Shown one piece after another: positions 20,089 through 32,583 of a stretch of DNA of 64,000 nt (positions within the stretch are counted from its first letter, which is position 1; each line of letters begins with the position of its first letter). The notes beneath the pieces were generated by a model. It was not told the origin of the DNA. It did no database searches and saw only the letters and a list, made by a program, of their open reading frames with translations. This DNA comes from Quillaja saponaria (lineage: Eukaryota > Streptophyta > Magnoliopsida > Fabales > Quillajaceae). Position numbers and translations under genes: made by a program. Location: positions 13,020,001 to 13,084,000 of the forward strand of contig CM055607.1 in assembly GCA_029379385.1 (NCBI GenBank). Direction: 5' to 3'.

Positions 20089-20854
20089 CTGAAGGTGAAC
20101 ATGTTCTGGACCCTGAAGACTGATCTTTGCAATAGCAAGTTGTTCGATTCAAACTTGAGTCATAACCACAAGCTCCATTTGATCCCATGCATTCATTACA
20201 TTCTTCATTATCCACCTTCCATTTAACATCAAATCCTCTTCTGAGAGCCTCCCCCACTTTGGAAAAATTGGTACTAGTCACAATTGCAAGAATTGGCACG
20301 ACCACAATTGTAAAACATAAACCAAGAATATCTGTACTTGCATCCAACGCAGCATAAGCATCTCTATTATTAGTCCCATCTATGGTACAAGTCAAATATC
20401 CAGGGGCGGTTGCCAATAAAGAACTGGCTGAACAACCATAGTGCAAACTGAGATTCCTGTAATCAGGTCCATAATCAAAGAGTTCATCATCAAGTGTTGT
20501 GCTACTCAAAACTTTACTTGGACATGGTCCATTCAAGTAGTCTTCTCTTGCAATTCTTAGAGTTTGAGAGCCGGAATTCAAACTCAAGATGCGGTACTTG
20601 ATGTTCATAATCTCCGTGGTGGTGTTGCTTCCACTGCAGTTCAGAAGCAGTTTCGGGTGACCACAACTTTCTGGCCGGTAGTCTCCCCAAAAAGGAAAAC
20701 CAGCCGTGATTGTCCCGCACTTAAATTGTTTGTTGCAAGCTGTGTAATCCTCCAAAGAACCTAAACATGAAGGAATCTCAATGAGAATCCTCAAGAGTGC
20801 TGCTAAGTATAAATAAACAAGAAGAAGAAAAAAAAGGAAATGCTGGGAACTCAT
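20089..20854 (-). CDS. LRK10L ectodomain exon, open, no kinase downstream (locus G)
   Basis: From ATG 20854 the exon encodes a signal peptide (MSSQHFLFFLLLVYLYLAAL), then SLEDYTACNKQFKCGTITAG, FPFWGDYRPESCGHPKLLLN, YRILSLNSGSQTLRIAREDY, LHYGC, a C-terminal region ALRRGFDVKWKVD, and CNECMGSNGACGYD. The donor is CTTCAG|GTACGT at 20088; without splicing it stops at 20075. An upstream in-frame ATG (20947) adds 31 residues, but the signal peptide favours 20854. Downstream lies another ectodomain exon (18632-19409) rather than a kinase. Its 5' third resembles 2761-3020, while the rest resembles 48314-49082, so it looks like a recombinant. Confidence 0.8.
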
Positions 20855-21360
20855 TTTTCTGTGGAGAGTAACTAATTGATGTGTTTGTAGAAATGAATTA
20901 TTAATAGTAAGCAATTCACGTTGTGGCGTGTTCAGCAGTGAAGGCATAAATCATTGACATTAGCACCCTGATAGAGAGGATGACTTTGAAATATTGATGT
21001 TGACTTGAGACTTTATTGTTATCACAACCATCTGTCCCCTCAAAATCAAGAGATTACAAGCTTTATGAGGATATGGAATTCTAGACTGTTCAAGACAGAT
21101 TACTTGTTAAACCAGTTGTTGGGACTAAAGAGTATGAGTCGTCTGTTGCTTATCAGTAATGACCTTTGTTATCTGATATTAGCACCCTGCAGAGCCATTA
21201 TTCTTTCTCATGGTTTTGAGGGCTGTTTATGTGGCATGTAGCTATATATGATTGGAAAGTTGAATAATATTAGACTTTCAAAGTAATTAGCAATTGGTTC
21301 AGTACTTCAATATAGAGCTAAATGTCATATACAATATCATCATAGAATGATCCACTACAT

Positions 21361-21519
21361 CCAAAAATTCTTTTCTAGAAGAAAGTTCTGAGGTTTTATG
21401 TCAAAATGTAATATCCGTGTGCTACAACCACGAAGCAATTACTCTAATCCTCGAGCAACGCCAGTTGAAATTTGAAATAAAGTCTTCCATTCCGCACGAT
21501 CTGAAGTTCCTTGTTATTT
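21361..21519 (-). pseudogene. LRK10L kinase relic, second copy
   Basis: Near-identical to 3522-3682. On the minus strand it is a degraded stretch of the kinase catalytic-loop region, isolated from any other kinase sequence. It lies at the same relative position in the second copy of the block. Confidence 0.7.
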
Positions 21520-22780
21520 GAAGGGAAGCTTAGTTGTCAAAGGTTGAGAAACATTCAAGACCTTCAAGATTGACAATGGCAATAGTATATTTCACTACTT
21601 AATTGAAATCATATGGCTACAGCTTTCCCTTCAACTTCTTCTGTGAACCCTTCCACTTTGTCATCCCATTCATCACCATAAGGACAAAGTGATCCCATGT
21701 TGGTTGTATGCGTAACTTTATGGCTGGGAATCCATAATGTTGATGTTCAGAAACTAGCCATAATAATTTGTAATCAGTAACTATTTCTGGGTCAAGTGGG
21801 AGATTAAAACAAAACACAGTTTTGGTGAAGCCAGGTTGGAAGAATATATAGTTCAGAATGGGGTCTCACTGATCTACAAGACTGAGAACCCATATACTTC
21901 TTATAGACTGTCGTAGTGCTGATGCTAGTTACATTTATTCTGGATGACTATAAAAGCGTTTTCCAAGTATATATACATATTCTGTGACCTCGATATGGTG
22001 TTTACTAGTTACTTGGAAAGACATGCATTTAATATTCCAGACCCCCACTATGAAGATGACTTTCTCAGATCACACAATTGTCATTTCTGAGGCTTTAGAC
22101 TATAAATAAATATTATAAAAAAAAACCTGTCAAATTCAAAAGCAGAGAACAATTCAATGGTGGAGCTTAGAAGTAACAAAAAATGGGACTTTCCCCTTAG
22201 CCTGAAATTTTATGAATAGCTAACACTCTCAAAGTGAACTTTCATTGAGTGGCAGAAGCATAAGTCACATCCCCTGTCTCCAAGGCCAGAATTGAATTTA
22301 CTCCAGTTTATGGTTCTAGGGAGCTGCTTTGGACAGCATGTTCACTCTTGGAGACTTAAAATGCGGTGAAAAGAAATGGAGAAGAGAAACCACCATCTGC
22401 CTCGAATCACAGCCACCAGCTCCTTAAAAGGCTATCAATAAGAGGGATGTCCTCAGCTAATCGTAAGACAGGGAAAATTTAATGGAGCAGAGTTCATTTG
22501 CAGATCCGTTTGCAACGTATAATGGATCTCAACCATGTCTATTACACTTCTTAAGACCTGTGTTCACATGCTACCTAGGACAATGGCGTCATAAGTTTTA
22601 TAACTGCAAATCACGCCACCCTCTTATATGTAATTTACAGAGATCTTATGTATTACCCTAAAGTTAAATGCTACCTGCAGATACAAGGCTTTAAAACTAT
22701 GGACAAAATATCAGAGACAAACTAATAAGGAAGAAAGTAATTGTAAACAACAATATTGCCACGTTACAGATATCAGGACA
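21520..22780 (+). pseudogene. Unrecognised gene X, fragment copy c
   Basis: Same two-piece arrangement as at 3690-4795 and of the same sub-type: piece 1 has the early stop and piece 2 (about 22340-22560) is frame-disrupted. It retains the ~120 bp 3' extension (CTTATGTATTACCCTAAAG... to ACGTTACAGATA) that the 3.7-kb copy has lost. Confidence 0.4.
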
Positions 22781-22799
22781 CTTATAGACATAATCACCA

Positions 22800-23162
22800 C
22801 TCAAACTAATCACAACCATCTTTCTTGAAATTTTCGTATTCCTCTTCAGTTTCAACCTTATCAATTCTGAAGTCCTCGCCTAATTCAGGACACTTAGATA
22901 TAATCAGGTAAGTAAATTTCACTCGTAAGAGTTAACTCCAAGTTCAATATTCTTTCTTCCTCCTACTATATTTCAAGAACTATCATTCCATAGCTAAACA
23001 CATCAGACTTGTAAGATAATCCAAAGTTTCTGCAAACCACTTCAGGAGCAATATATCCTCTGTCTCTAGCACCCAATATTTTTTTTTTTTTTGTTCGCAC
23101 CTCTAGCTCCCAACATTAATACAATACTGTCGTCCCTTTTGCAGAGTTTGGGAAGGCCAAAG
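22800..23162 (-). pseudogene. Second-lineage kinase C-lobe relic, copy 2
   Basis: Matches 5030-5354. Here the APE region is better preserved: RGYIAPEVVCRNFGLSYKSD, then FSYGMIVLEI, GGRKNIEPGV-like sequence, and a tail with EDFRIDKVETE. It is joined directly to the 3' end of the kinase exon at 23163. A T-run insertion and frameshifts disable it. Confidence 0.75.
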
Positions 23163-24210
23163 TCAGAGATTTCTAGGAGATGACAGGACGGGCATCGGGG
23201 GGAGTTGCAAAGACTGAAGGCTGCCTTCTAGCATTTCTACTACCTTACTCATTGATGGCCGATCCGATGGATTGGTCTGAATGCACCATAAACTTACTAA
23301 AATCATTTTCCTTGAAATTTCTTCATCCTCCTCCTTTATAACCCCTTCAAGCCTTAATTCCTCTCCCACTTCAAGACGCTTATAAATGTTGCTCGGAAAA
23401 TATGCTTCACTGGAGGCACGAGAAATTCCAATATCAGTGTCCTTTCTTATTCCAACCATTTCAGAAATCATCATTCCGTAGCTGTACACATCAGACTTGT
23501 ATGGTACTTTTCCAAACTTTCTGCAGAAAACTTCAGGAGCAATATATCCAAAAGTTCCTCTAGTACCGAGCATTGATACAACACTGTCATCCCTTTTGCA
23601 TAGCTTGGCAAGGCCAAAATCAGAAATTTTGGGACAAAAATTCTCATCTAGAAGAATGTTTTGAGGTTTGATGTCAAAATGCAATATCTGTGTACTACAA
23701 CCACTATGCAAGTACTCTAATCCTCGAGCAACGCCAGTTGCAACTTGAAATAAAGTCTTCCATTCCAAACGATCTGAAGTTCCATTGTTATATATGAACT
23801 TATCCAGAGACCCATTGGACATGTATTCATGTATCAAAGCTCTTTTCTTCCTCTGATAACAGAAACCAAGGAGACTAACTACGTTGACATGGGATGTTCT
23901 GCTAATGCTTGCAACTTCATTCAGAAATTCTTCTTCATTTCCCTTGGATTTTTTAAGACCTTAACAGCAACAAGACGACCATCAGCTAGCCGTCCTTGGT
24001 ATACAGCACCATAACCTCCTTGACCAACTTTATCAGCAAATGCTTTGGTCATTTTCTTAACATCTGAGTAACTATACCTCTTTCTAACCATTAATTCCTG
24101 ATTCCTAATAAATTTCTCAACTTGCTGATCATTCTCTCTTTCTTTTCTCAGTAACATCTTGCTTATGGATACAAGAACAATTATGGAGAAGATCAGAGAA
24201 AAGGAAAAGG
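23163..24210 (-). pseudogene. LRK10L kinase exon 3, one frameshift and truncated tail (locus B)
   Basis: The exon starts after CTGCAG (24213-24211) with [20 protein letters not shown] (membrane helix), and continues with Gly loop [12 protein letters not shown] and VAVK. A missing base in an A-run (TTAAAAAATCC) yields [13 protein letters not shown] near 23921. In the shifted frame the sequence resumes as [20 protein letters not shown] and is open through [21 protein letters not shown] and SYKSD-equivalent motifs to LSSPRNL-stop at 23163. The normal ~25-residue Ser-rich tail (compare the kinase at 13430) is lost by fusion to another kinase relic. The frameshift is shared with 6112-6401, so it predates the block duplication unless both are homopolymer errors. 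Confidence 0.88.
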
Positions 24211-24229
24211 CTGCATTGAAGTGATTTGG

Positions 24230-27200
24230 TGTTATAACCCGATAGTCTAACATATATGCTAGGATATGGAACAAAAATTATCGTAATTACATAAGTAATA
24301 AATTTTCTTGTGACAAATTAAAGTAAGAAAGTATTTATTTTTATGTAAATAAATTAAAGTTTACCACTTTATTGATTGAATTGGATTTAAATTTCAGTCC
24401 AAGAAAATTGTATTAAAAATTAAAAATTAATTTATATATATATATATAATAAGTTAGAGAACAATGATTAGTATATATAAATATATATCAATATCTAAAA
24501 TTTCTTACCACACGTTTTAAGAATTAATTGAGGCCATTAAGTTATATTATTATATTATTCTTTGGTTACTTTGTTCTCCTTCCTTGCACCGACTTAGATG
24601 TAGTGATCATGAGTCATTTGAAATAATGGAATATTGGCTTTGATCCAAAATTGACCATTCCTCATGTGCCCGTGACAAGAAATTGAGGTCGTAAAAGATT
24701 ACGGAAGACTTAGTTGAAATTTTATTTCAACAATTGTAGCCTCAATATACATTCTTTTAATACAAAGAAATGTGTGACATTTTACGATACTTTCTATAGT
24801 AAATTTAAGTGTGTTTTCAGGTAAAATGAAAAGTTAAGTCCGAGTGGGATTGGGATTGGGATTTAGGTGTAATTATCATAGTAGCGTAGTGAAAGCATAG
24901 TGGGCTCATAACTCACAGGTTTCAAGAGATAAAAGAGGATAAGAACCTAATGTGTCAAAAGTAATTAGTGGCAAGTATAAGTAGATACATCTATAAACTT
25001 AGATTAATCTTTTGGTGAAATCCAAGAAAGAAGAAACCATGTAAGAGACCAAAATGCAGTGAACCAACAATATCTACATTCAATTTAGGTCAACAATTTA
25101 CCTGTATCCTTTGTGTTAAAATTTGGGACAAATAGTTTTGTATAACCTGATATTCTAATAGGTATTTTAAAAGGTTGTACATAAATTATCATGACGATGT
25201 CAATATTAAATTTGTATAATGTAAATTAAAATAAAAGAGTAGTTGTAAATATTTAATGAATTCGCCTGCATTGAATTGAACTTAGATTGATATTTTCTTT
25301 AAGTTGCAAACAAAAAAAAGAAGTGAAAGTAATATATATATATATATATATACTAAGGTAAAGGCTAATGAATTATATAAATATAATTGATTAAGTTTAC
25401 ATCACAAATTAATAAACTAAGTGTAAGTCATTAGGTTACAATATTTTAATGCTTTTGTCTTCTCTCATTTTTGCTTAACTAACTTGTCACCCTCTTTTCT
25501 ATTTCATGTGTGTGTAGATATTCTCTACTTCTCATATTTCCTTTACACCGCTTCCTTTTTCTCTTATGTGATCTACCTTTTGAATTCTTAAAGATTCCTT
25601 GCTTGCTTTCTGTTGAGTTGGAAGTATAGTCGTTGATAGCAACCAATTCACCTATTTGCTTACTGCCATTAGTTTAGGTACCTAAACTCTATAAATTCAG
25701 TCATGTTCTTCCCTTAGCTGAGAGATTATTCTTTTGTCCTGGTTATGAGTGTGTAGGTGTGTGCCAGGAGTGTTGGGAACAATCTGTCCTAGTTGAATAA
25801 AGGGAGGTTTTACTATTTCCAACTATATTATTTCCCTATTCTGGTTGAGTTTTTCTCCCATGTTATGTCTATAAATATATATATATAATCGTAGACCTTT
25901 ACTTTTGCTTGGATGTTCCAGCTTCCTTGGCTGTGATTATCCTCTGCTGTGTAGAATGAATTTTTTGTTGGTCAGTGAGTTCTTGTTCCTTTCTTTTGTT
26001 GGCCATAGAAGCTTTATTATAGGGGTAATAAGAACTAAAATTTCTTCACTTAAGAGTGATTAGCAGTAGTTATCACTACTATTTCGTCTTCCTTTGCTTT
26101 AATTAAGTTGTTTTTCTTTTCTTTGCCATATGGGAGGTTCTCTTTAAACGAACATTAATGTTGGCTATTCTATCTCTGCTATACATCCTGTTTTAATTAA
26201 AGTTAAAGTTGTGTAAGAAGGAGTTGTCGTGGGCTTTTTGTTCCTATGTTGGACTGATTTTTTAAAATTGAAATGTTGTTTCCTTGACTAATTGAAGGCT
26301 ATGACAGCCTAAAGTGAAGAGGTAGTAAACTTTCTATTTGCCGTGAGTTTCTTAGAATGTAAGGGGAATGTCAAACAATTGTTTAAAAAGGAAAAATCTG
26401 CTTCTTTAAGTTTAATTAGACAAGTGAAATTAGTGATTTAAAATGATATAATTATTGTTGGTAAGTGATAAAATAGTTATTTGAGAAGGATGTTATAAAA
26501 GTAAGATATGTAAGTGGAGATTAGAAGTGTATAATTCATATGTAGATGAAAGTTAAAGAATAAGGTAAATAAGTCATTGTAATTCTTTTAAACTTAATTA
26601 GGAATATGAAATAAATGATTTATAATTCAAGTAGATCAATATAGAAAGGTAAAGTCATTCATTAAAAAGTAGAATTGGAATTATGTTAACATTGAAAAGC
26701 TTGATTTAAGCTTGATGAAAAATTAGATAATTAAATTAATTAAAAGTAATAATTGGTATTTAAATAAAAAAGGAAAAAATTATGAGTTAGAATGGTTTAT
26801 GAATGTGTGTACAAGAAAATAAATATATTTTGTTAGATGTTCAACAAAAGTTTAAGTATATTTATGTAAATTAAGAAATCATAAAGTTAACCTTGAAGTG
26901 AGATCCACTTTTGTGGAAGCGGTAAAGGTAGCACAAGTAGTTAATCCATAGATGAATGGTAAGAAAACTAAATATGATCAGGGTGTTATTAGTGATTTCA
27001 TGGTAGATAGTGAAGGAGATGGTTGTGGAGCGATATTTGGAGTGGCAATAGGATACTTCCTATTCTTATAAGACTCCTAATGTCATAAAGATTTCATTTT
27101 TAAATTCTAGCACCACAAAATGAACCAGAAGGCATATACAAGGAGAATCTTATTCGATTCTCTTAACCCCTCTATCCATGTTCAGTGAAATTTAATGTCA

Positions 27201-28983
27201 GTAAAAAAAAATTTCCAAATGAAATTTCATTTATAATTATTTTGTGTATCTAACTAAATACTTACCATACCAAACAAAGAATTACAAAGTTAAAATATGT
27301 GATAGTATCTAATTGATATTGAACATGTAATATTGTTTAATCTAACCTAAGTATCAAGTGGAATAGAGGAGGCTTGGCTTTCAATCTTCACCAAAGCAAA
27401 ACAAAGCTGACCATCTATTTTGAAAGACCCAAAGATGCAATTCATCATCAACATTGAGATTTGCTTCCCAAGAAAGTTCATACCACTTGTGTGTGAAATT
27501 GTAAACGGAGCTTTTCTTCATGTTTCACTTCTTCAAATTAAGTTGGTATCAGAGCATGGTTTTGAGGTCCTTGACTGCAAGTACGAAATGTTGTCTGCGT
27601 ACGTTACCCGGGGCGTATGTGGACTTATTGATATGTTCTAGTCGTCCTAAAACTTCAAGTTGTGATTATCTAACATACTATTTTTTACTTTATAAAAAAA
27701 AAAAAAAATTATGTAAAGGATTCATGTGTGTTTGTTTAGAAATAGTGAATTATGGAATTAATCATAAAGTACTTATTTTAAATTATATATAAATTAATGA
27801 TTTTCAGTTTTGGATCGTGTTGAGAATATTTCGACACCTTCGCAGACTCTGCGGACTAACAATCCACGTTCTTGAGCCTTGTGAGTAAATTACGTATTCT
27901 TTGGGTGCTAGATTCTTATATGTAATTATATGTTTATTTGAATATGTGTGATATATGGAAAGTAAGCTAGTGAAGTATTTCAGTAAATTGCTTGAATAAT
28001 GTTTGCTTGATATTGGTTACTATGTTGACATTGTTTATGTTTGATAAGGGCCAACTCGTGAACATTTTCTGGAAAACGATTTTTATCTTCGAAATTAAAA
28101 GTCCAGGTGCATCTAAGATATCCTGATTTAGAATTTTTGAGAAATCATGATTCTGATATATATGTTTTAAAAATTGAGTGCTCAGCCCCGATGGGATGGA
28201 TTTTGTACGGAGATTAATTTGGTGTGCTGGCGCATAAATGCCTAGCAGGGGGTGATACTGGTGTGCGGGGTTGAGTTACTCGTTGGCCCTTTGTTTGTTT
28301 AGTTGATTGTGTAATTATTGATGGATTTGTATAAGTTGGTTGCTGTTTTGGAATTGTAAGTTAAGTGAATTATGATTATATGATTATAGTAACCACGTAA
28401 GTGTATTAATAAATTTGAATATGAGTTGTAACTTATAATTTTTATGCTGTATGATGCTGGTACCCTCTGGTTACGTGGTTTACTCACCGAGCCTTTGTGA
28501 CTCATTCCTTCTTCTGTGGTTGTTTTTTTATTTAGCAGGAAAACTCAGTTCACTGTGTCAAGATTTGTTACCTACCGATACTATTACAGCAAGGTATATC
28601 CCGAAGTCACATACTTGAAGCTAATAGGGCGACACTTGCAATCATTTTAGGTGCTATACTTTGTTGTGTATATTGAGTTAGTTATGGCAAGTCAATGTGT
28701 GGTTAGGAGCAGAGCTCCTCTGAGTATTTTGATATTATGGTTGAACCGCGATATATACCAGGTTATTGGTGTATATGCGGTTGGACAGGTTTCACTTTAT
28801 TAGGGATCTCTGCCAAATTGAAAGTAAATATTAATGTCTATATTTTGATTCAAATAAATTTTCTTGGTATTGACGATAAATTGTGTAAGAGTCAATTATG
28901 TGTAGTCATTGTGGATTCAGGGTTACGGAGGTTTGGGATATCCATTCTTCCGGCCAGTCATACCTTCATATGAGGGTGTGACA
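24230..28983. mobile_element. 4,754-bp LTR-type insertion in the intron of locus B
   Basis: The element begins TGTTATAACCC and ends GGGTGTGACA, a TG...CA pair with short terminal inverted similarity. It is flanked by a perfect 5-bp duplication, tttgg (24225-24229 and 28984-28988). The uninterrupted target (GTGATTTGGTCAGTCAG) is present in the sister copy at about 6412-6425. There is no gag-pol reading frame. Start-like sequence recurs internally near 25138. A tRNA-Met-type primer-binding motif TGGTATCAGAGC lies at 27544-27555, so it is either a long solo LTR with a nested piece or a non-autonomous element. Its sequence style suggests Gypsy (low certainty). Confidence 0.85.
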
Positions 28984-29102
28984 TTTGGTCAGTCAGTCAT
29001 GCAAATAAAGAAGTTGAAATTGGTAAGAACTTTTATGATATATACTTCTGGAGTATTATTCAGTGTGTCAAAAAGCAAAAACTATATGAATTGAGACTTT
29101 AC

Positions 29103-29147
29103 CTAATGAAAATTTCTCATTCTGGATATTCATCCAAGAGGATGATC
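29103..29147 (-). other. 45-nt mini-exon of locus B
   Basis: Bounded by ATGTAG|GATCATCC and TTCATTAG|GTAAAG on the minus strand; encodes GSSSWMNIQNEKFSL in phase 1. It is now separated from its kinase exon by the 4.75-kb insertion. Confidence 0.7.
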
Positions 29148-29482
29148 CTACATGAAAAAAGAAACATAGGGATTAGATTTCACATGCAATGCCTGCTTCT
29201 CATTTTATAAACTCTTAGCTGTATTGTATCGAAATACATAGTCTTCTCCATTATAGGTATATTTTCGAAATTATTTCGTCCAAGTTTCGTTAGAGATAAT
29301 AATCCATTAATTTATGGGTCTGCCCTAACATATTAACTTTTGACTGAGTGATCTCTTGACACTGAAAAAAGCAGTATTCACAAAATTTAGGTCATTAATC
29401 ACCGGGATCCAAGTTATTTCCCCCAACTTTTCTGTGCATTATTAACCTGGCAGCACCTGAATACATAGAATAAACTTATTAC

Positions 29483-30277
29483 CTTCTGTTGCCTTTGGAG
29501 CTTGAGCTGGACAAGATAGAGAGTTGTAGGATAGATTTGGGCAGTAACAAGTTGTTTGATTTGACATCCGGTCATAGCCACAAACTCCCTCAGACCTAAG
29601 GCAGTCCTTACATGCTTTCATATCCACCTTCCATTTCACTTCAAACCCTTCTCTAAGAGCCTCGACTCCTTTGGACAAGTTCCCAGATAGATTTACCAAT
29701 TGACTTGAAAGAATTGGCATAACAACACTTGCATTACATCTCCCAGGGCCTTGTGCTCCAACTTTTATGTACCCATTGTTCTGATATGCAGACCCAGATT
29801 CACCAATGGAGCAAGTAAAACTCGGAGCATTAATAAAGTATTGTTTGTACAACCATAGACTAGTGTAAGGTTTTCATAGCCAGTTACAAAATCAAAGAGC
29901 TTAAAATCAAGCGTGGTGTTCATGAAATTCATCGGACACCATCCTTTCAAGTAGTCATGTCTTGTAAGTTTGAGTATTTGAGCTTCCTTATTCACATCCA
30001 AAACTATATACTTCACATTCATAATAGATATGGTAGTACCTTCTTTCAAACAAGTGATTTTAAATCCAGGATGTCCACAACCATCCGGTCGACCATCATC
30101 TCCCCAAAAGGGATAAGCCAGTTCTGTGATGTTTCCACAATTATACTGATTGCTACAACTTGAATACCAATCATAGAAGCTTAGATACAGAGGAACTTTT
30201 ATGAAGAAGAGCATGACAAACAAAAAGCATTTGAAAAAGAAAAGCTGGGAATACATACTGGTGACGAAAGAATGCAT
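29483..30277 (-). pseudogene. LRK10L ectodomain exon 1 with 1-bp deletion (locus B)
   Basis: Near-identical to the open exon at 6916-7711: signal peptide from ATG 30277, CSNQYNCGNITELAYPFWGD, GRPDGCGHPGFKITC, LVYGCTNN. One base is missing near 29835 (CATTAATAAAG against CATTATTAAAAG), shifting the frame and ending it at 29765. The other frame (29442-29852) carries the intact remainder, CKDCLRSEGVCGYD and NQTTCYC, to donor GAAG|GTAATAAG (exon end 29483). Confidence 0.88.
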
Positions 30278-31175
30278 AATGGGAGGAGTACTACTGAATG
30301 TTGATGAGTGATTTCAGTGTGGAGATTTGAAGGAAAAGAATTTGATATAGAATGATAAAAAATGAATTGTAAAATATTGTTTACGGAAAGCATGCAATAC
30401 CAGAGAAGACCTGGCACTTGGAAGTCTAGTTGACTTGAGATCATAACAATGGTAAGCTACTGATTGCAGGATAGATATATTAGATATATGAATGATTTAT
30501 TGTTTGTGTTGCTTTCTGAGGGTTATTTATGTTAAAAATGATCTTTCTAGCATACGAATGACTTAAAAAAAAACTTGCCATTCACACAATAAACTTTAAA
30601 TTCTTCATCAATTAAGTTAATGATATGGAGCTTAAGCGTTGAAACTACAAGTGCAGGCAGATGTAAATTCGTTATTCTGAAAAGGTACTTCTATTTCTAT
30701 AAACAATTCAACTGTATACCAATTACTAAATCATATTAAATCACTTTTTGTTCTGTTTCTCTTCCTGCCATTAAATGGGTAAAGTTATTTTTATGAGCAA
30801 GAGAAAAAAATATAGTACAGTGAAGTCAAATATGTCACTACTTATGTAATTACACTGAAACTGTTTTTTATAGAATAAAAATGAAAGTTTTCATTAATAA
30901 TAAACTCCAACAACACTCACATCACGAAGATAAGATTGCTAAACCGTCATATTCTTTTCTGTAAAATATTAGAATTTTATTTTATCTTTAGATCATCACT
31001 GGAGATTAGCATGCTAGCTTCTTCATAAAATTTGTGAAATTTGTACATAGTCCTCACATGATGAAAGCACAAGTTAATCATCATGGACTAAAATGGATTA
31101 TGGTTCTTCATGCAATCAATTAACCGGTATGCGAGTATTTCTTTGACTAAAACATTAGCGTACCTGGAAATTTGA
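30278..31175. other. Upstream region of locus B, no gene seen
   Basis: Copy of 7712-8609 with a few substitutions. It is AT-rich and without coding signal; presumed promoter and spacer. Confidence 0.4.
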
Positions 31176-32382
31176 AGGGCAGATTAGTTGTCAAAGGTAT
31201 CAAAGGTAGAGAGACATTCAAGACCTTCAAGATTGACAATGGCAGTATTATATTTCACTAATTAATTGAAACCCTATGGCTACAGCTCTCCCTTCAAATT
31301 TTTCTGTGAACCCTTCCACTTTGTCATCCCATTCATCAGCACAAGGACAGAGTGATCTCATGTCTGTTGTATGCGCAGCTTTATGGCTAGGAATCCATAA
31401 TGTTGGTGTTCAGAAACTGGTAATAATAATTTTGTAATTAGTTAACTGTTTCTGGGTCAAGTGGGACATTAAGATAAAACACAGTTTTGGTGAAGATATA
31501 AGTTGCTGGGTGATTGGTGTTGACGCTAATTACATTCATTCTGGATGACTATGAATCTCATTTAGGTTTTGCGATATGGTGTTTGCTAGGTACTTGGAAA
31601 GACATGCGTTTAATATTCAAGACCCCCAATATGGAGAAGACTTCCTCAGATCACACAATTGTCCTCTCTGAGGTAAACTGTAAATAAATATTATAAAGAA
31701 ACCTGTCAAACTCAAAAGCAGAGAACAATTCAATGCTGGAGCTTGGAAGTAACAAAAAATGGGATATTCCCATTAGCCTGAAATTTTATGAATAGTTGAC
31801 ACTCTCAAATTTAACTTGCATTGAGTGGCAGAAGCAGAAGCATAAACACTCTCAAATTTAACTATTTTATGAATAGCTGCTCTAGGGAGCAGCTTTGAAA
31901 AGCATGTTCACTCTTGGAGACCAAACAGGCGGAGAAAGAAATGAAGACGAGAAACCACTATCTGCCTCGGATTACAGCCACCAGCTCCTTAAAAGGCTAT
32001 CAATAAGAGGGATGTCCTCTGCTAATCGTGAAAACAATGCAAACAAACATCACCGTGACAGGAAAATTTTAATGGAGCAGAGTCATTTGCGGATCCGTTT
32101 GCAACGTATAATGGATCTCAACCATGTCTATTACACTTCTTAAGCGCTGTGTTAACATGCTACCCAGGACAATGGCGTCATAAGTTTTATAACTGCAAAT
32201 CACGCCACCCTCTTATATGTAATTTACAGAGATCTTATGTATTACCCTAAAGTTAAATGCTACCTGCAGATACAAGGCTTTAAACTATGGACAAAATAAC
32301 AGATACAACTAATAAGGAAGAAAATAATTGAAAACAACATTATTGCCATGTTACAAGTAAGGCCGTTGAATTTACAAACACA
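31176..32382 (+). pseudogene. Unrecognised gene X, fragment copy d (best preserved)
   Basis: Piece 1 (31276-31437) keeps the 53-codon frame MATALPSNFSVNPSTLSSHS with MSVVCAALWLGIHNVGVQ. Piece 2 (31895-32143) is open for 82 codons: MFTLGDQTGGERNEDEKPLS, then SHQLLKRLSIRGMSSANREN and LRIRLQRIMDLNHVYYTS-stop. The sequence is hydrophilic and basic, with no domain I can name. An imperfect duplication of the ACACTCTCAAATTTAAC phrase lies between the pieces. The right edge (32382) is the end of the block duplication; beyond it begins the 3' flank of the alpha/beta hydrolase gene. Confidence 0.45.
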
Positions 32383-32583
32383 GAGATGTATGATTTCTCT
32401 TAATCATTGAACATAAATACAGTAGAATATGAAGTGGAAAAGGAGAAAAGAAAATGTGGAAAAATCACACTGATTATGTTTCATTTGGAACCATACATCA
32501 TTACACAAGCAGGAGTGGAATTAGATTACCTGCCAAGCTGATACTAACTCATAACTTATTTCAAATGATCCTTCTGTAATTTA

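Noticed and set aside
27420..27792. Small open frames inside the LTR-type insertion
   Set aside because: No gag, protease, reverse transcriptase or integrase motif; lengths are as expected by chance.
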